Positions 48,977-58,106 of a stretch of DNA of 64,000 nucleotides are shown here, piece after piece. The stretch's first letter is position 1, and each line of letters opens with the position of its first letter. The stretch is from Methylobacter sp. BlB1 (lineage in GTDB: Bacteria > Pseudomonadota > Gammaproteobacteria > Methylococcales > Methylomonadaceae). Below the pieces are notes generated by a model that saw nothing but the letters and a program-made list of their open reading frames with translations, had not been told where the DNA came from and did no database searches. The stretch lies in contig NZ_JADMKV010000012.1 in the NCBI RefSeq assembly GCF_015476545.1, forward strand, positions 1 to 64,000, given 5' to 3'. The position numbers and the translations under genes are program-made.

Positions 48977-50716
48977 TTATTCAATGAGGACGGCAGTATC
49001 GGCTGTTTTCTTTTGAACCGGATTGTCTAGTGCCTGAATCAACGGATTATCGAGTCCGTATATATCCTCGAAAAATAACACCTGGTCATGAGTAGCCATC
49101 GCCGTGGCATAGAAAATAATGACCGGGATGGGATTGTCTAATGGAACGTATCTGGGATTGTCCCGGCGCATGGCATTGCTGATTCTTTGACGATCCCAGC
49201 CATCCTTGGATTTCAGTACGAATTCGGCCAATGCTTCAGGGTCTTCGACCCGAACGCAGCCATGACTGAAGTCTCTTCTTGTGCGCTTGAACAACCTTTG
49301 GGTAGGCGTATCGTGCAGGTACACATTGTAATCATTCGGAAACATGAATTTCACATTGCCCAGCGCATTCGAACGGCCGGGGCGCTGTCTGACTTTTAAA
49401 GCGCCTTGACTTAAAAGATTTATCGTCTCGCCATTGACTGCCATCACGGCTGCATTCGGACCGAAGGCATTGACCAGTTCCATATTCTGGTTGGCAAGAT
49501 AAGCCCAGTTCAGGCGCAGTTTAGGCAGCAATTCCTCCTTGACGATGCTTCTCGGCACGTTCCAGTAAGGTCTGAACTCAAGAAATTTCATGTTGGCCAT
49601 GAATACAGGCGTCTGCTTGTTTAACGATTTGCCGACGATCACCTTCATGTTCAAAGGCGGCGCCGTTTCCATGCCGATCGATTCATAAGCCCATAACTGG
49701 AAAGCAGGAATATTGACGATAATCAGCGAACCGTCTTTCAACCTGGGCAGCCAGCGGAATCGTTCCATGGACAGTTCAATTTGCCGGACCCGGTCAGCGA
49801 GAGGCACATTGAGGGCGGCGACTGTGCTTTTGCCAATCACGCCGTCACCGCCGAGCCCGTGCCGCAATTGAAAATTCTTGACGCCATCGGCCAGGGCGGC
49901 ATCATAAAGTTTGCCGCTTTTCGCGTCGAGGGGAGCCGCCGGCTCGGCCATGTCGCCCAAAGCCGTCAGCAGCTCGCGCAGAAATACCATTTGCGAATCA
50001 CGTTGGCCCGGGCTTAACACCCGCGTAAACGTGAACTGATGAAAAGCATGTGTTCGAGCAAGCTGCCGGTATTTGGACAGGGCTTCTTTTAGATGCCGGT
50101 AGACAGGCATGACAGGCTCAACCTTGGCAACGAGCTCGGACGGTTTTTTCTGAACGGCGGCTTCCATAATCAAGCCGGCAAGACTGATCTGCTCCAGGAT
50201 GATATCGGCGCCCAGTTTCACATTATGAGTCTTGACCTGACCGTAATGCAGATCGGAAAGATAACGCAGCAGCGCTATATTCAATGCCGTATCGTACAGC
50301 GCCAGAGCCTGTAGCGATGCATTCTGGCCGGCCTTGATCTGAAGCCATTTCTGGGCAAGATAAGCCGCATCATAATTCTGCGCATCCAGGCCGTTTTCTT
50401 CTGCATTCGCCAACAGCGCCAATACATCATCCACCTGGCTGTTTAAGGCACCGTTCTTTAACCAGACCAATTGATAGTTATTCAACTGGTACAGCGCCTG
50501 AATGTCTTCATGCTGGTCATAAATGTCATTATGCAGCAGGTAAGGGTGCCGGTTTGAAGTCATCAGGGAACTGATGACTTCAACCAGCACGGGATCGGTT
50601 GTATCTTCCGCCGAGCGGGACAAGGGGGAAAACATCAGCCCGAGAATAAACCAGACAATGACCGTCCATTTGTTGTAAGTGCTCAAATTGACTGGATGGA
50701 TCATATGTAAAGACAT
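48977..50716 (-). CDS. ldtD: L,D-transpeptidase (LdtD/YcbB family)
   Basis: The 579-residue protein is of the YcbB type, which forms 3-3 cross-links in peptidoglycan. After a membrane anchor (WTVIVWFILGLMF) comes a long N-terminal domain, a peptidoglycan-binding segment (VKNFQLRHGLGGDGVIGKST) and a YkuD catalytic domain with HDTPTQRLFKRTRRDFSHGCVRV, the nucleophile being Cys487. The C-terminal YFYATA-like IIFYATAMATHDQVLFFEDIYG is typical. Its end faces that of mepK with 17 bases between. Two Met codons at the start are possible; the longer is given. Confidence 0.93.
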   Translation of the reverse strand: MSLHMIHPVNLSTYNKWTVIVWFILGLMFSPLSRSAEDTTDPVLVEVISSLMTSNRHPYLLHNDIYDQHEDIQALYQLNNYQLVWLKNGALNSQVDDVLALLANAEENGLDAQNYDAAYLAQKWLQIKAGQNASLQALALYDTALNIALLRYLSDLHYGQVKTHNVKLGADIILEQISLAGLIMEAAVQKKPSELVAKVEPVMPVYRHLKEALSKYRQLARTHAFHQFTFTRVLSPGQRDSQMVFLRELLTALGDMAEPAAPLDAKSGKLYDAALADGVKNFQLRHGLGGDGVIGKSTVAALNVPLADRVRQIELSMERFRWLPRLKDGSLIIVNIPAFQLWAYESIGMETAPPLNMKVIVGKSLNKQTPVFMANMKFLEFRPYWNVPRSIVKEELLPKLRLNWAYLANQNMELVNAFGPNAAVMAVNGETINLLSQGALKVRQRPGRSNALGNVKFMFPNDYNVYLHDTPTQRLFKRTRRDFSHGCVRVEDPEALAEFVLKSKDGWDRQRISNAMRRDNPRYVPLDNPIPVIIFYATAMATHDQVLFFEDIYGLDNPLIQALDNPVQKKTADTAVLIE

Positions 50717-50808
50717 TTATACGGCAAACTCCATAAAGATGATGCGCAGGTTTAGGCGACTCGGTTATTGCCGGAGTTGCACATAAATGTGACAAATGCC
50801 GGCATAGA

Positions 50809-51141
50809 CTAATCGTTGCGTTTAAAAGAATGGACCCAGACCAGGCTGTCATTGTTCCAGGTCATGCCGGCGTGCATTCTCAGGATTAGATCTTTATAAG
50901 CGTCAAGATTCGGATAGCCTTCGGCTTGCGCATCCGCATCAGTCATGTCGCCCAGGCTTTGACGTTCCACCGCCGTAACGGTAAATGTCGTGCCTTCCAG
51001 TTCAAAAGTTTCCCCCGGATAAGCGTAGATGCCATCACGGCGCTGTTGGGTCTTTTGCCCGCTCAGTGCGGCGGCAACCAGTTTGGGGTGGGTTACGAGA
51101 CGGTCAATATGGCAAGTTTTCTCAGGGTAATTGTTGTTCAT
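50809..51141 (-). CDS. ASCH-domain protein
   Basis: The 110-residue protein resembles small ASCH (PUA-like) domain proteins that may bind RNA or modified nucleosides. The motif LVAAALSGQKTQQRRDGIYAY, then YPGETFELEGTTFTVTAVER and YKDLILRMHAGM-type segments fit the family, with Gly-x-Lys and Arg positions of the E. coli YqfB type. The ATG start at 51141 has a weak ribosome-binding site (TACCTGATG preceding). Function unknown. Confidence 0.75.
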   Translation of the reverse strand: MNNNYPEKTCHIDRLVTHPKLVAAALSGQKTQQRRDGIYAYPGETFELEGTTFTVTAVERQSLGDMTDADAQAEGYPNLDAYKDLILRMHAGMTWNNDSLVWVHSFKRND

Positions 51142-51252
51142 CAGGTAATCCTTAGCTTAAAAAGAAGGATACGATACCTCAACCTGATGACAATCAGAAA
51201 TAGTTAATGGCAACTGCTCAGAAATCTGAGGCAATGACGAGGGCTTGATTGC

Positions 51253-51276
51253 CAGGCGGCTGATGCCAGCCGCCTG
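51253..51276 (-). terminator. Hairpin downstream of the Met/Gly-rich protein gene
   Basis: CAGGCGGCTG / CAGCCGCCTG form a perfect 10-bp stem with a 4-base loop, 6 bases after the stop codon on the minus strand. There is no T-run, so it may terminate weakly or protect the mRNA end. Confidence 0.5.
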
Positions 51277-51281
51277 ATAAC

Positions 51282-51695
51282 TTATTGTTTGGTTTTGGGT
51301 TCCGGCTGCATCATTTTTTGATGTTCTTGCCGCAATTGCTGACGATGTTCCATCATCTGATTATGATGGGCTTTTATCAGATCAAACTGTTGTTTTTTCA
51401 ATTGTTCTTTTTTGGCGGGATCCTTTTCTTTCAAAATTTGATCGGAGAGTTCATGCATCTGCAGCATATGCTCCTGCATAGAACGGATATGCTGATCTCT
51501 TTGTTCTTCGGTCATGCCGCCCATTCCTCCGCCCATGCCTCCACCCATCATACCGCCCATGCCTCCACCCATTCCGCCCATGCCCCTTCCCATGCCTTGA
51601 GACTCGGGTTTGTTCGTGGGTTCGACGGCGGAACTCATCATGCTGTAGGAAACTAACAGTAAAAAAGCAGCCATCAATTGATTGATATGTTTCAT
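51282..51695 (-). CDS. Secreted Met/Gly-rich protein, possible metal binder
   Basis: The 137-residue product has a signal peptide (MKHINQLMAAFLLLVSYSMMSSA) and then an unusual low-complexity block of GMGG, MMGG and GGGM units (about residues 34-60). The C-terminal half is helical and charged with many Met, His and Gln residues (HIRSMQEHMLQMHELSDQ; AHHNQMMEHRQQLRQEHQ). Methionine and histidine clusters of this kind bind copper in several periplasmic proteins, which would make sense in a methanotroph, but no defined motif (such as CopC or CusF) is present. A simple repeat-driven structural protein is the alternative. Confidence 0.75.
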   Translation of the reverse strand: MKHINQLMAAFLLLVSYSMMSSAVEPTNKPESQGMGRGMGGMGGGMGGMMGGGMGGGMGGMTEEQRDQHIRSMQEHMLQMHELSDQILKEKDPAKKEQLKKQQFDLIKAHHNQMMEHRQQLRQEHQKMMQPEPKTKQ

Positions 51696-52116
51696 TGGTA
51701 GTCACCTTGTAGTGGTTTGGTTTTAAGCAAAAAAACATACTCAAAAAATTAGAAACACTGCCAGAACCAAAAGTTCCTTTTGAAGAAGGCCGCAGGAACT
51801 TTATCTCATGCTTCTTTTTTCATGAGCAGAGCCGTGTTAGCGGCCACGTTGGCGTATCAAAAGTATCTGGCAGGACAAGATGCCGGTTGCCGTATATGCC
51901 GCATTACAGTTCCAGAAGTATTGGACTAAAAGACAAAGCGCCCGCTTATGATGTGCAATAAATAAGCATCATGCAGAGCCTCTTACGTACGCTAACGTAC
52001 AGACAGAGTTCTGCTCTTAAGAGTAAACCTAGCATTCAGATTGATGGAGTAGAGGATAGTATTCTTTTATCTGATGTTTATATCCCAATTTCTCAACTAA
52101 GAAATGGAGATTATTC
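51696..52116. other. Divergent promoter region
   Basis: A 421-base gap between the Met/Gly-rich protein gene (minus) and the cytochrome gene (plus), so it should contain both promoters. A small palindrome GTACG-CTAA-CGTAC lies at about 51988-52001. No ORF or RNA gene is recognisable. Confidence 0.4.
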
Positions 52117-53442
52117 ATGAAACAATATTGGAAATATATGTTAGTAATTCCCGTATTGACCGTTTCCGTATTAGCCGGTACGGCCTTTTCCGATGACAAT
52201 CATCGCAGGCTTACAAAACTCGATAAACAAATTAATAAACAAGCGCAGCAAATGCTGGATGACGGCAGGGAAATTTTTCGTCGCGATACATTCGGCGACG
52301 AGGCCTTCTGGGGCGATACGCTGAAATTGCATCGGGCAATCAAGGGCGCCAGATTCGGCGGCGTAGGCCCGGGCGTGAGTCCGAAGGCGGCGCTGGGGGT
52401 TGGCCTCAAGGTTGATGTGGATGCGCTTCCGGCCAGTATCCTATCCAGCCTGAAAAGCGGCCGCGTAAACCTCGATGATCCGGCAGGTACGCTTGAATTG
52501 CTGCGCCTCAATGCCGTCGTCGGCGTCAAGGGCTTCTTTACCGGAAATGACCTGAGCTCAATCGGCATACAATGCGCGCTCTGTCATTCCACAGTGGATA
52601 ATTCACTGGCGCCCGGGATTGGTCATCGGCTCGACGGCTGGGCCAATCGCGATCTCAATGTCGGCGCGATAATCAGTCTGGCTCCTGACCTCAGCGCGTT
52701 TACGACGTTGCTCGAAGTCGACGAGGATACGGTGCGCAAGGTGCTGGCGTCCTGGGGGCCTGGAAAGTTTGATGCCGAGCTTGTCCTCGACGGCAAAGCC
52801 TTCCGTCCGGATGGCAAGTCGGCCGCTACGCTCATTCCGCCCGCATTTGGTCTGGCAGGCGTTAATCTGCACACCTGGACCGGCTGGGGTTCCGTGCCGC
52901 ACTGGAATGCCTTCGTCGCCGTGCTGGAAATGCACGGAAAAGGCACCTTCTTCGATCCGCGCCTGAAAGATGCCTCACAATTCCCGATCGCGGCCAAAGC
53001 CGGTTTCGACGATGTGCGCAATGAACCTGATCTCGTCAGTTCAAAACTGCCGGCGCTGCATTTTTATCAACTGGCGATTCCCGCGCCAAAGGCGCCGCAA
53101 GGCAGTTTCAATCCATCCGCTGCAGCCAGCGGCAAACAGATTTTCGAAGACAAAGGCCAATGCGCAACCTGTCATGTGCCGCCGACTTATAGCGAGCCGG
53201 GATGGAACATGCATACTGCTGAAGAGATCGGCATTGACGATTTTCAAGCCAACCGGTCGCCGGATATGCGTTATCGCACTTCGCCCTTGAAAGGCCTGTG
53301 GACCCACACCAAAGGCGGCTTTTACCATGACGGGCGCTTCGCCTCGCTGCTTGACGTGGTGAATCACTATAACGATCATTTAAAACTGGGGTTAACCGAT
53401 CAGGAGAAAGCAGACTTGGTCGAGTATTTGAAATCGCTTTAA
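52117..53442 (+). CDS. Di-heme c-type cytochrome
   Basis: The 441-residue exported protein has a signal peptide (MLVIPVLTVSVLAGTAFS) and two heme c sites, CALCH (Cys153, Cys156, His157) and CATCH (Cys349, Cys352, His353), in separate domains. Long spacing and the ending GGFYHDGRFASLLDVVNHYNDH resemble di-heme peroxidase-like and RoxA-like cytochromes, with a distal-type segment RTSPLKGLWTHTKGGFYHDGR (shown in part). It could pass electrons from periplasmic dehydrogenases or act on peroxide; no partner is adjacent. Start ATG with GGAG upstream. Confidence 0.85.
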   Translation: MKQYWKYMLVIPVLTVSVLAGTAFSDDNHRRLTKLDKQINKQAQQMLDDGREIFRRDTFGDEAFWGDTLKLHRAIKGARFGGVGPGVSPKAALGVGLKVDVDALPASILSSLKSGRVNLDDPAGTLELLRLNAVVGVKGFFTGNDLSSIGIQCALCHSTVDNSLAPGIGHRLDGWANRDLNVGAIISLAPDLSAFTTLLEVDEDTVRKVLASWGPGKFDAELVLDGKAFRPDGKSAATLIPPAFGLAGVNLHTWTGWGSVPHWNAFVAVLEMHGKGTFFDPRLKDASQFPIAAKAGFDDVRNEPDLVSSKLPALHFYQLAIPAPKAPQGSFNPSAAASGKQIFEDKGQCATCHVPPTYSEPGWNMHTAEEIGIDDFQANRSPDMRYRTSPLKGLWTHTKGGFYHDGRFASLLDVVNHYNDHLKLGLTDQEKADLVEYLKSL

Positions 53443-53450
53443 TTCTGATC

Positions 53451-53486
53451 CTGCAATAAGCCTTGGCCTGCCCGGGCTTATTGCAG
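53451..53486 (+). terminator. Hairpin downstream of the di-heme cytochrome gene
   Basis: CTGCAATAAGCC (53451-53462) and GGCTTATTGCAG (53475-53486) form a perfect 12-bp stem with a 12-base loop, 8 bases after the stop. It has no T-run. Confidence 0.6.
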
Positions 53487-53565
53487 CCTTCACGGGCTGA
53501 GCTTGTGCTTTCGGAAATGTATAAAATGCTCTGCCGATAAACAGCGATCAACTGATAATTTGATT

Positions 53566-54321
53566 CTATTGGCGTGCCTGTTCTTTGAATTTTTGTGTAT
53601 GCTTCAGAATCTCGTTGACAATCTGCTCGGCGGTTTTTTCAATATCCTTTTCCGTCGCGTTTTTCTCCATGACAAATCTGGCAGCGGCCACATAAGGGTT
53701 CGCGGTGACGGCAGCGCCGGGCACTTTTTTGGGATCTTTGATGGTGCCGAATAGGATAAAAGGCGTTTGCGGCTGCGCGCTGGCCAGATTGCTGACGCCG
53801 ACCTGAACGTTCATGCGGGTCGCGCCGCGGCCAAACCCGATTACGGCTCGTTTGATGCGATTGCCCTCATCGACTTCGGTAAATATGCCCTGCAACAGCC
53901 AGCCGTCGCGCGGCAGCGTTGCCTGCGTGCCGGACAGGCGTTGAGTGGTGAAGCCTTTATTCCTGAGATTCCTGATCAGGCTCTGGCTCATATCATTAAC
54001 GATTTCCCTGGCCCGCGCTTGAGGATCCGAGACTGCCATCGGGTGCGGCAATCGCTGTCCGATCTGACCTAAACGCCCACCGGGCAGAACGCCCTTGACG
54101 CCCTGATCGCCTTCGATGCGCTGTGCATCAAGGATAAAGTCGCTGACATAAACTGTTTTGGGCAGCTTGGCCGGCCATTGTCCTTTAATTTGTTCATCGC
54201 GGATTTCAACAGCGCCCAGCACATTGCGGGAATCGGTATCGCGGTGCATCTGACAGCCGGTACTCAAGGCCATCCAGCCTATCAGGCCCACAAAGTACAT
54301 ACTCAAATTGCGGCTTACCAT
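53566..54321 (-). CDS. DUF4410 domain protein
   Basis: The 251-residue protein resembles the DUF4410 family of exported proteins of unknown function. A signal sequence (MYFVGLIGWMALSTGCQMH) ends in LSTGC, a poor but possible lipobox. The body has the family segments VYVSDFILDAQ, the DPQARAREIVNDMSQSLIRNLRNKGF stretch and DGWLLQGIFTEVDEGNRIKRAVIGFG (parts only), close to the DUF4410 consensus. The C-terminus is helical (DIEKTAEQIVNEILK). Single gene convergent with the cytochrome gene. Confidence 0.75.
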   Translation of the reverse strand: MVSRNLSMYFVGLIGWMALSTGCQMHRDTDSRNVLGAVEIRDEQIKGQWPAKLPKTVYVSDFILDAQRIEGDQGVKGVLPGGRLGQIGQRLPHPMAVSDPQARAREIVNDMSQSLIRNLRNKGFTTQRLSGTQATLPRDGWLLQGIFTEVDEGNRIKRAVIGFGRGATRMNVQVGVSNLASAQPQTPFILFGTIKDPKKVPGAAVTANPYVAAARFVMEKNATEKDIEKTAEQIVNEILKHTQKFKEQARQ

Positions 54322-54800
54322 AGCATTGTCTCGCTAATTAGATAATGGATCGGACTGTCTTTATAGCATTATATCGATCCGTTTAAAAATCCACGGGGCC
54401 GAGAGCGAGCCAGGGCATTCGCAAGCTTTAAGCCTCTATCCATAAACTGCGATTGAAACGCGATTTAGAGCAGATGAAAAATTGTCCCGCTCAGATTGAA
54501 TAAAGTAAGGCAAACGGAGCCGATAAAAGCGCTAACTCATTATTAAGAAGTGTGCAGTGCCCCGCATACCTTATCAATAAGTATCAATGCCTATATGTTG
54601 AAGGCTCTCAGCCAGTTCAGTGCGGCGTTCGACTATCAGCCCCGGAATGAGTAAACTGCCGATGTCGAATGGTTAAAAAGAAATTTTACTTATATTGTTT
54701 GGATCAAACCTGACGCTGATAGTCTTAGTTCGGCCACAAAAATTCCCATTCATAGGCGAAGCAAAGCCAAGTGTGTCGGGCTTGCTTGGCGCGGCATAGC
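54322..54800. other. Gap without a recognisable gene
   Basis: About 480 bases between two minus-strand genes. Short frames only, none with a ribosome-binding site or family resemblance. The promoter of the DUF4410 gene should lie near its left end; no RNA gene or repeat is recognised. Confidence 0.4.
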
Positions 54801-55361
54801 TCATTGATCGCTTTGCATTGACTTCGACCGTGACGCAACTGATTTTATTTTGTGAAAGATAGTGTCCCTTCCGCGAAGGATATCTTCCATTTCTCGTTTG
54901 AAAGCCAGTTTATTAAAATTGGCGCGTGACATTTCTGATAATATTCGCACGCGATTCATGAGGTAAAGAAACACCTTTTCAAATGCCAGGCGCTTTTCTT
55001 CATCGCTGCCTTGCACGGCTGCAGGATCTTCAAATACCCAGCACATGGTAATTGAATCGCCTGGCCAGACCGGCCAAACTTCATGTGCCATGTCATCGCA
55101 TATTGCGATAACGAAATCCATTTTTGGCGCATCAGGCGCCGAGAATTCATTCCAGCTCTTACTGCGCAGTTCATCGGTTGGGTAATTCATTTTCCGGATT
55201 TGTTCGATGGCAAACGGATTCACTTGGCCGGCTGGCTGACTGCCGGCGCTATAAGCATTGAAGCGGCCTTTGCCAAGCTTATTGAACAGCGCTTCTGCCA
55301 TGATGCTGCGCCCCGAATTGCTGACAGATAAAATCAGAACGTTATAAATTTTATCGCCCAT
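54801..55361 (-). CDS. LMW-phosphatase/arsenate reductase homologue lacking the catalytic Cys
   Basis: The first 145 residues follow the ArsC/low-molecular-weight tyrosine phosphatase fold: NVLILSVSNSGRSIMAEALF, AYSAGSQPAG, LRSKSWNEFSAPDAPKMDFV, and EDPAAVQGSDEEKRLAFEKV. The P-loop C-x5-R of active enzymes reads Ser12-VSNSG-Arg18, with a TCT codon where TGT is expected. The other redox cysteines of ArsC are also changed (NSG for NSC; EVWPVWPG for EVCPVWPG). Only the Arg and the acid loop remain. A C-terminal extension of about 40 residues is rich in Lys, Arg and Ser. I infer a pseudoenzyme with a binding role rather than arsenate reduction. Confidence 0.85.
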   Translation of the reverse strand: MGDKIYNVLILSVSNSGRSIMAEALFNKLGKGRFNAYSAGSQPAGQVNPFAIEQIRKMNYPTDELRSKSWNEFSAPDAPKMDFVIAICDDMAHEVWPVWPGDSITMCWVFEDPAAVQGSDEEKRLAFEKVFLYLMNRVRILSEMSRANFNKLAFKREMEDILRGRDTIFHKIKSVASRSKSMQSDQ

Positions 55362-55635
55362 AACTAATCCCCAAGGTTAGCAATCATCGTGTCGCCTTAT
55401 CAGCGGCATTTTTACTGATAGTGTTTGTCTCTACAGGAACATTAACAGGCAAGTATTTCATTATGATTTAGACAGTCAATGCCTGAAGTAAGTGAGACTA
55501 ATTTCAGTGACTGTCAGTCAAGTCCAGAGTTTCACGATCCATGCCGACGCTTGATAGCGCCATTCTATCGGGTTGAACTGCCCGGCATTCGCCGCGGTCA
55601 CTGAATTAACAAACCCGATGTCAGAGAGCATCCCT

Positions 55636-56016
55636 ATGAGCATACAACTCAATCACACCATCGTTTCTTGCCGCGATCAGCAACGTTCGGCAACATTTCT
55701 GACAGAGCTCCTTGGGCTGCCGGCTCCGAAACCCTTCGGACCGTTTCTGGTCGTTGAACTCAGTAACGGCGTTTCGCTCGACTTCTACGAGAAAGACGGC
55801 AAGATCACGCCGCAGCATTACGCTTTTCTGATCAGTGAAGACGATTTCGATCGAATCTTCGGCCGCATCCGCGAGCGAGGGCTTGAATACTGGGCTGATC
55901 CCGGCCAGCATCAGGCAGGCGAGATTAATCACCGTGACGGCGGCCGCGGGGTGTATTTCGAAGACCCCGATGGCCATCTCCTCGAAATCATCACCCACCC
56001 TTACGGCGGGGGCTAG
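55636..56016 (+). CDS. VOC family (glyoxalase-fold) protein
   Basis: The 126-residue protein is a small vicinal-oxygen-chelate (glyoxalase/bleomycin-resistance fold) protein. It has paired beta-alpha-beta units beginning IQLNHTIVSCRDQQRSATFL, with probable metal ligands His8 and Glu in VVELSNGVSLDF and the EDPDGHLLEII ending. The exact activity is not predictable. ATG 55636 (MSIQLNHT) is chosen over upstream starts at 55618 and 55573, since related proteins begin there, but the choice is soft. Confidence 0.82.
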   Translation: MSIQLNHTIVSCRDQQRSATFLTELLGLPAPKPFGPFLVVELSNGVSLDFYEKDGKITPQHYAFLISEDDFDRIFGRIRERGLEYWADPGQHQAGEINHRDGGRGVYFEDPDGHLLEIITHPYGGG

Positions 56017-56083
56017 GCAGGCGAACCGCAAACGCGATTCTTTCAGCTGCATCAATACGAACAGCATCACTCAGGAGGTCAGT

Positions 56084-56473
56084 ATGAGCAAATCACCCGG
56101 CCACCAGAAATGGCCTGATCATAAAGTCCAGGAAAAGCGTCTTGATCAACCCGTTCAGGTTTCGATCAACGGCGAGGTGATCGCTGATTCGAGCAATGTC
56201 ATTCAAGTCGACGAAGACCAGCATCCGCCTCGCTATTATTTTCCCCGTTCTGATATCAGCATGGACAAACTGGAGCGGTCAGATACCGTGACTAAATGCC
56301 CGTTCAAAGGCACCGCGCATTATTACCATCTCAAGCTTGGCGGTCAGGTATTGGAGGATGCGGTCTGGACCTATGAGGAGCCTTATGAAGAGCATCACGC
56401 ATTGAAGGATCGGCTCGCTTTTGATGACGACAAGTTTCCAGAAATTCATATTGCGCTGGAGCCTAAAGCGTAG
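56084..56473 (+). CDS. DUF427 domain protein
   Basis: The 129-residue cytoplasmic protein belongs to DUF427, a small beta-rich family of unknown function. The characteristic stretch is PPRYYFPRSDISMDKLERS, then CPFKGTAHYYHL and DAVWTYEEPYEE. A perfect AGGAGG seven bases before ATG 56084 fixes the start, although the frame is open far upstream. It lies 67 bases after the VOC gene and may share its transcript. Confidence 0.88.
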   Translation: MSKSPGHQKWPDHKVQEKRLDQPVQVSINGEVIADSSNVIQVDEDQHPPRYYFPRSDISMDKLERSDTVTKCPFKGTAHYYHLKLGGQVLEDAVWTYEEPYEEHHALKDRLAFDDDKFPEIHIALEPKA

Positions 56474-56608
56474 CCGCTCGAATATCGTCCGTGCTGGCTC
56501 ACATTAGCTTCAGATACGCCCAAAAGACCGTCAGGCAGAATCGGCAAAATTGTCACATTTGCATCATATACTTGTCATATACTTGAAAGATTATTAAATG
56601 ACAGAGCG

Positions 56609-56680
56609 GTAGGCTGGGTTGATAAACCCAGCATTTCGGCCGCCCATGCTGGGCTTCCGCTAAGCTCCAACCCAGCCTAC
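56609..56680. repeat. Nested palindromic repeat (about 72 bases)
   Basis: Outer arms GTAGGCTGGGTTG (56609-56621) and CAACCCAGCCTAC (56668-56680) are perfect 13-bp inverted copies; an inner pair CCCAGCAT / ATGCTGGG (56627-56634, 56645-56652) gives a second stem. It lies between DUF427 and eutB. A half-like variant (cgctaaagctccaatccagccgg) occurs near 19110-19132. It is probably a dispersed REP- or MITE-like element. Confidence 0.75.
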
Positions 56681-56723
56681 ACAGGCTAAATGACAAAGCG
56701 AATATGGGAAATCGAGCCAAAAC

Positions 56724-58106
56724 ATGAACTATGCCGCGACCGTACAGGGCAGGAATTTTAATTTCCGCAATTTAAAAACCTTGATGGCCAAGGCCTCGCC
56801 TCGGCGAGCGGCCGATGAACTGGCAGGCCTGGCGGCGGACTCCGAAGTCGAGCGGGCTATTGCTCAACGGGTATTGGCTGAAGTGCCGTTAAAGGCATTC
56901 ATCGAGGAACCCTTGATTGCGCCGGAACACGATGAAGTCTCCCGGTTGATCCTGGAGCGGCACGATGCTGCAGCCTTTGCGCCTGTCGCGGCGCTGACCG
57001 TCGGGGAATTCCGCGATTGGCTGCTGGCCGATTCCAGCGATTTATCGGCGCTCGCGGCCGGGCTGGCGCCGGAGATGGCCGCTGCCGTCAGCAAGATCAT
57101 GCGAAATCAGGACCTGATCGCCGTAGCTCGTCGCTGCCGGGTTGTCACCCGCTTTCGCGACACCATCGGCTTGCCGGGGCGCCTTTCCACCCGTCTGCAG
57201 CCGAATCATCCCACGGACGATCCCCGCGGCATCGCCGCCAGCATTCTGGACGGCCTGCTTTACGGCAGTGGCGATGCCGTTATCGGCATCAATCCTGCGA
57301 CTGACAATCTCGATAACGTCCTCATCCTGCTGAACCAGCTCGACGAGATCATCAGCCGCCACGAAATACCGACGCAGTCCTGCGTACTGTCCCACGTCAC
57401 GACCAGCATGGAGCTGATGCGGCGCGGTGCCCCGGTGGATCTGGTCTTTCAGTCCATTGCCGGCACCGAGGCGGCCAACCGCAGTTTCGGCATCGATCTG
57501 GCCCTGCTGCGGGAAGCCAAGGCCATGGCCGAATCACTGGGGCGCGGCGGTAACCATCTCATGTATTTTGAAACCGGCCAGGGCAGCGCACTGTCTGCAA
57601 ATGCCCATTACGGCGTCGATGCCCAGACCTGCGAAGCGCGCGCCTATGCCGTCGCCAGGGAGTTTTCGCCGCTGCTGGTCAATACTGTCGTCGGCTTTAT
57701 CGGTCCTGAATATCTTTATGACGGCAAGCAGATCATTCGCGCCGGCCTGGAAGATCATTTCTGCGGCAAGCTGCTGGGATTGCCGATGGGTTGCGACATT
57801 TGTTACACCAACCACGCCGAGGCGGACCAGAACGATATGGACAACCTGCTGACCCTGCTCGGCGTCGCCGGATGCAATTACATCATGGGCATTCCGGGCG
57901 CTGACGACATTATGCTGGCCTATCAGAGCACTTCTTTCCATGATGCTCTCTACCTGCGGCAAGTGCTGGGTTTAAGGCCCGCGCCGGAATTCGAAGCCTG
58001 GCTGGACAGGATGGGCATCTTCGACGGCCGGAACAGTTTGTCAGACAGCCGCATCGCCGCTCCGTTGCTGAGCCATTTTTCAGGATTTGCAGGCATACAG
58101 GCATGA
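56724..58106 (+). CDS. eutB: Ethanolamine ammonia-lyase large subunit
   Basis: EutB forms the TIM-barrel catalytic part of the adenosylcobalamin-dependent lyase that splits ethanolamine into acetaldehyde and ammonia. The 460-residue protein shows the family segments LMAKASPRRAADELAG, FRDTIGLPGRLSTRLQPNHP, GDAVIGINPATDN, and the ligand-side MYFETGQGSALSANAHYG with Glu. It overlaps eutC by four bases. No transporter, acetaldehyde dehydrogenase, reactivase (eutA) or microcompartment genes are adjacent, so the two are a bare pair. Confidence 0.95.
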   Translation: MNYAATVQGRNFNFRNLKTLMAKASPRRAADELAGLAADSEVERAIAQRVLAEVPLKAFIEEPLIAPEHDEVSRLILERHDAAAFAPVAALTVGEFRDWLLADSSDLSALAAGLAPEMAAAVSKIMRNQDLIAVARRCRVVTRFRDTIGLPGRLSTRLQPNHPTDDPRGIAASILDGLLYGSGDAVIGINPATDNLDNVLILLNQLDEIISRHEIPTQSCVLSHVTTSMELMRRGAPVDLVFQSIAGTEAANRSFGIDLALLREAKAMAESLGRGGNHLMYFETGQGSALSANAHYGVDAQTCEARAYAVAREFSPLLVNTVVGFIGPEYLYDGKQIIRAGLEDHFCGKLLGLPMGCDICYTNHAEADQNDMDNLLTLLGVAGCNYIMGIPGADDIMLAYQSTSFHDALYLRQVLGLRPAPEFEAWLDRMGIFDGRNSLSDSRIAAPLLSHFSGFAGIQA

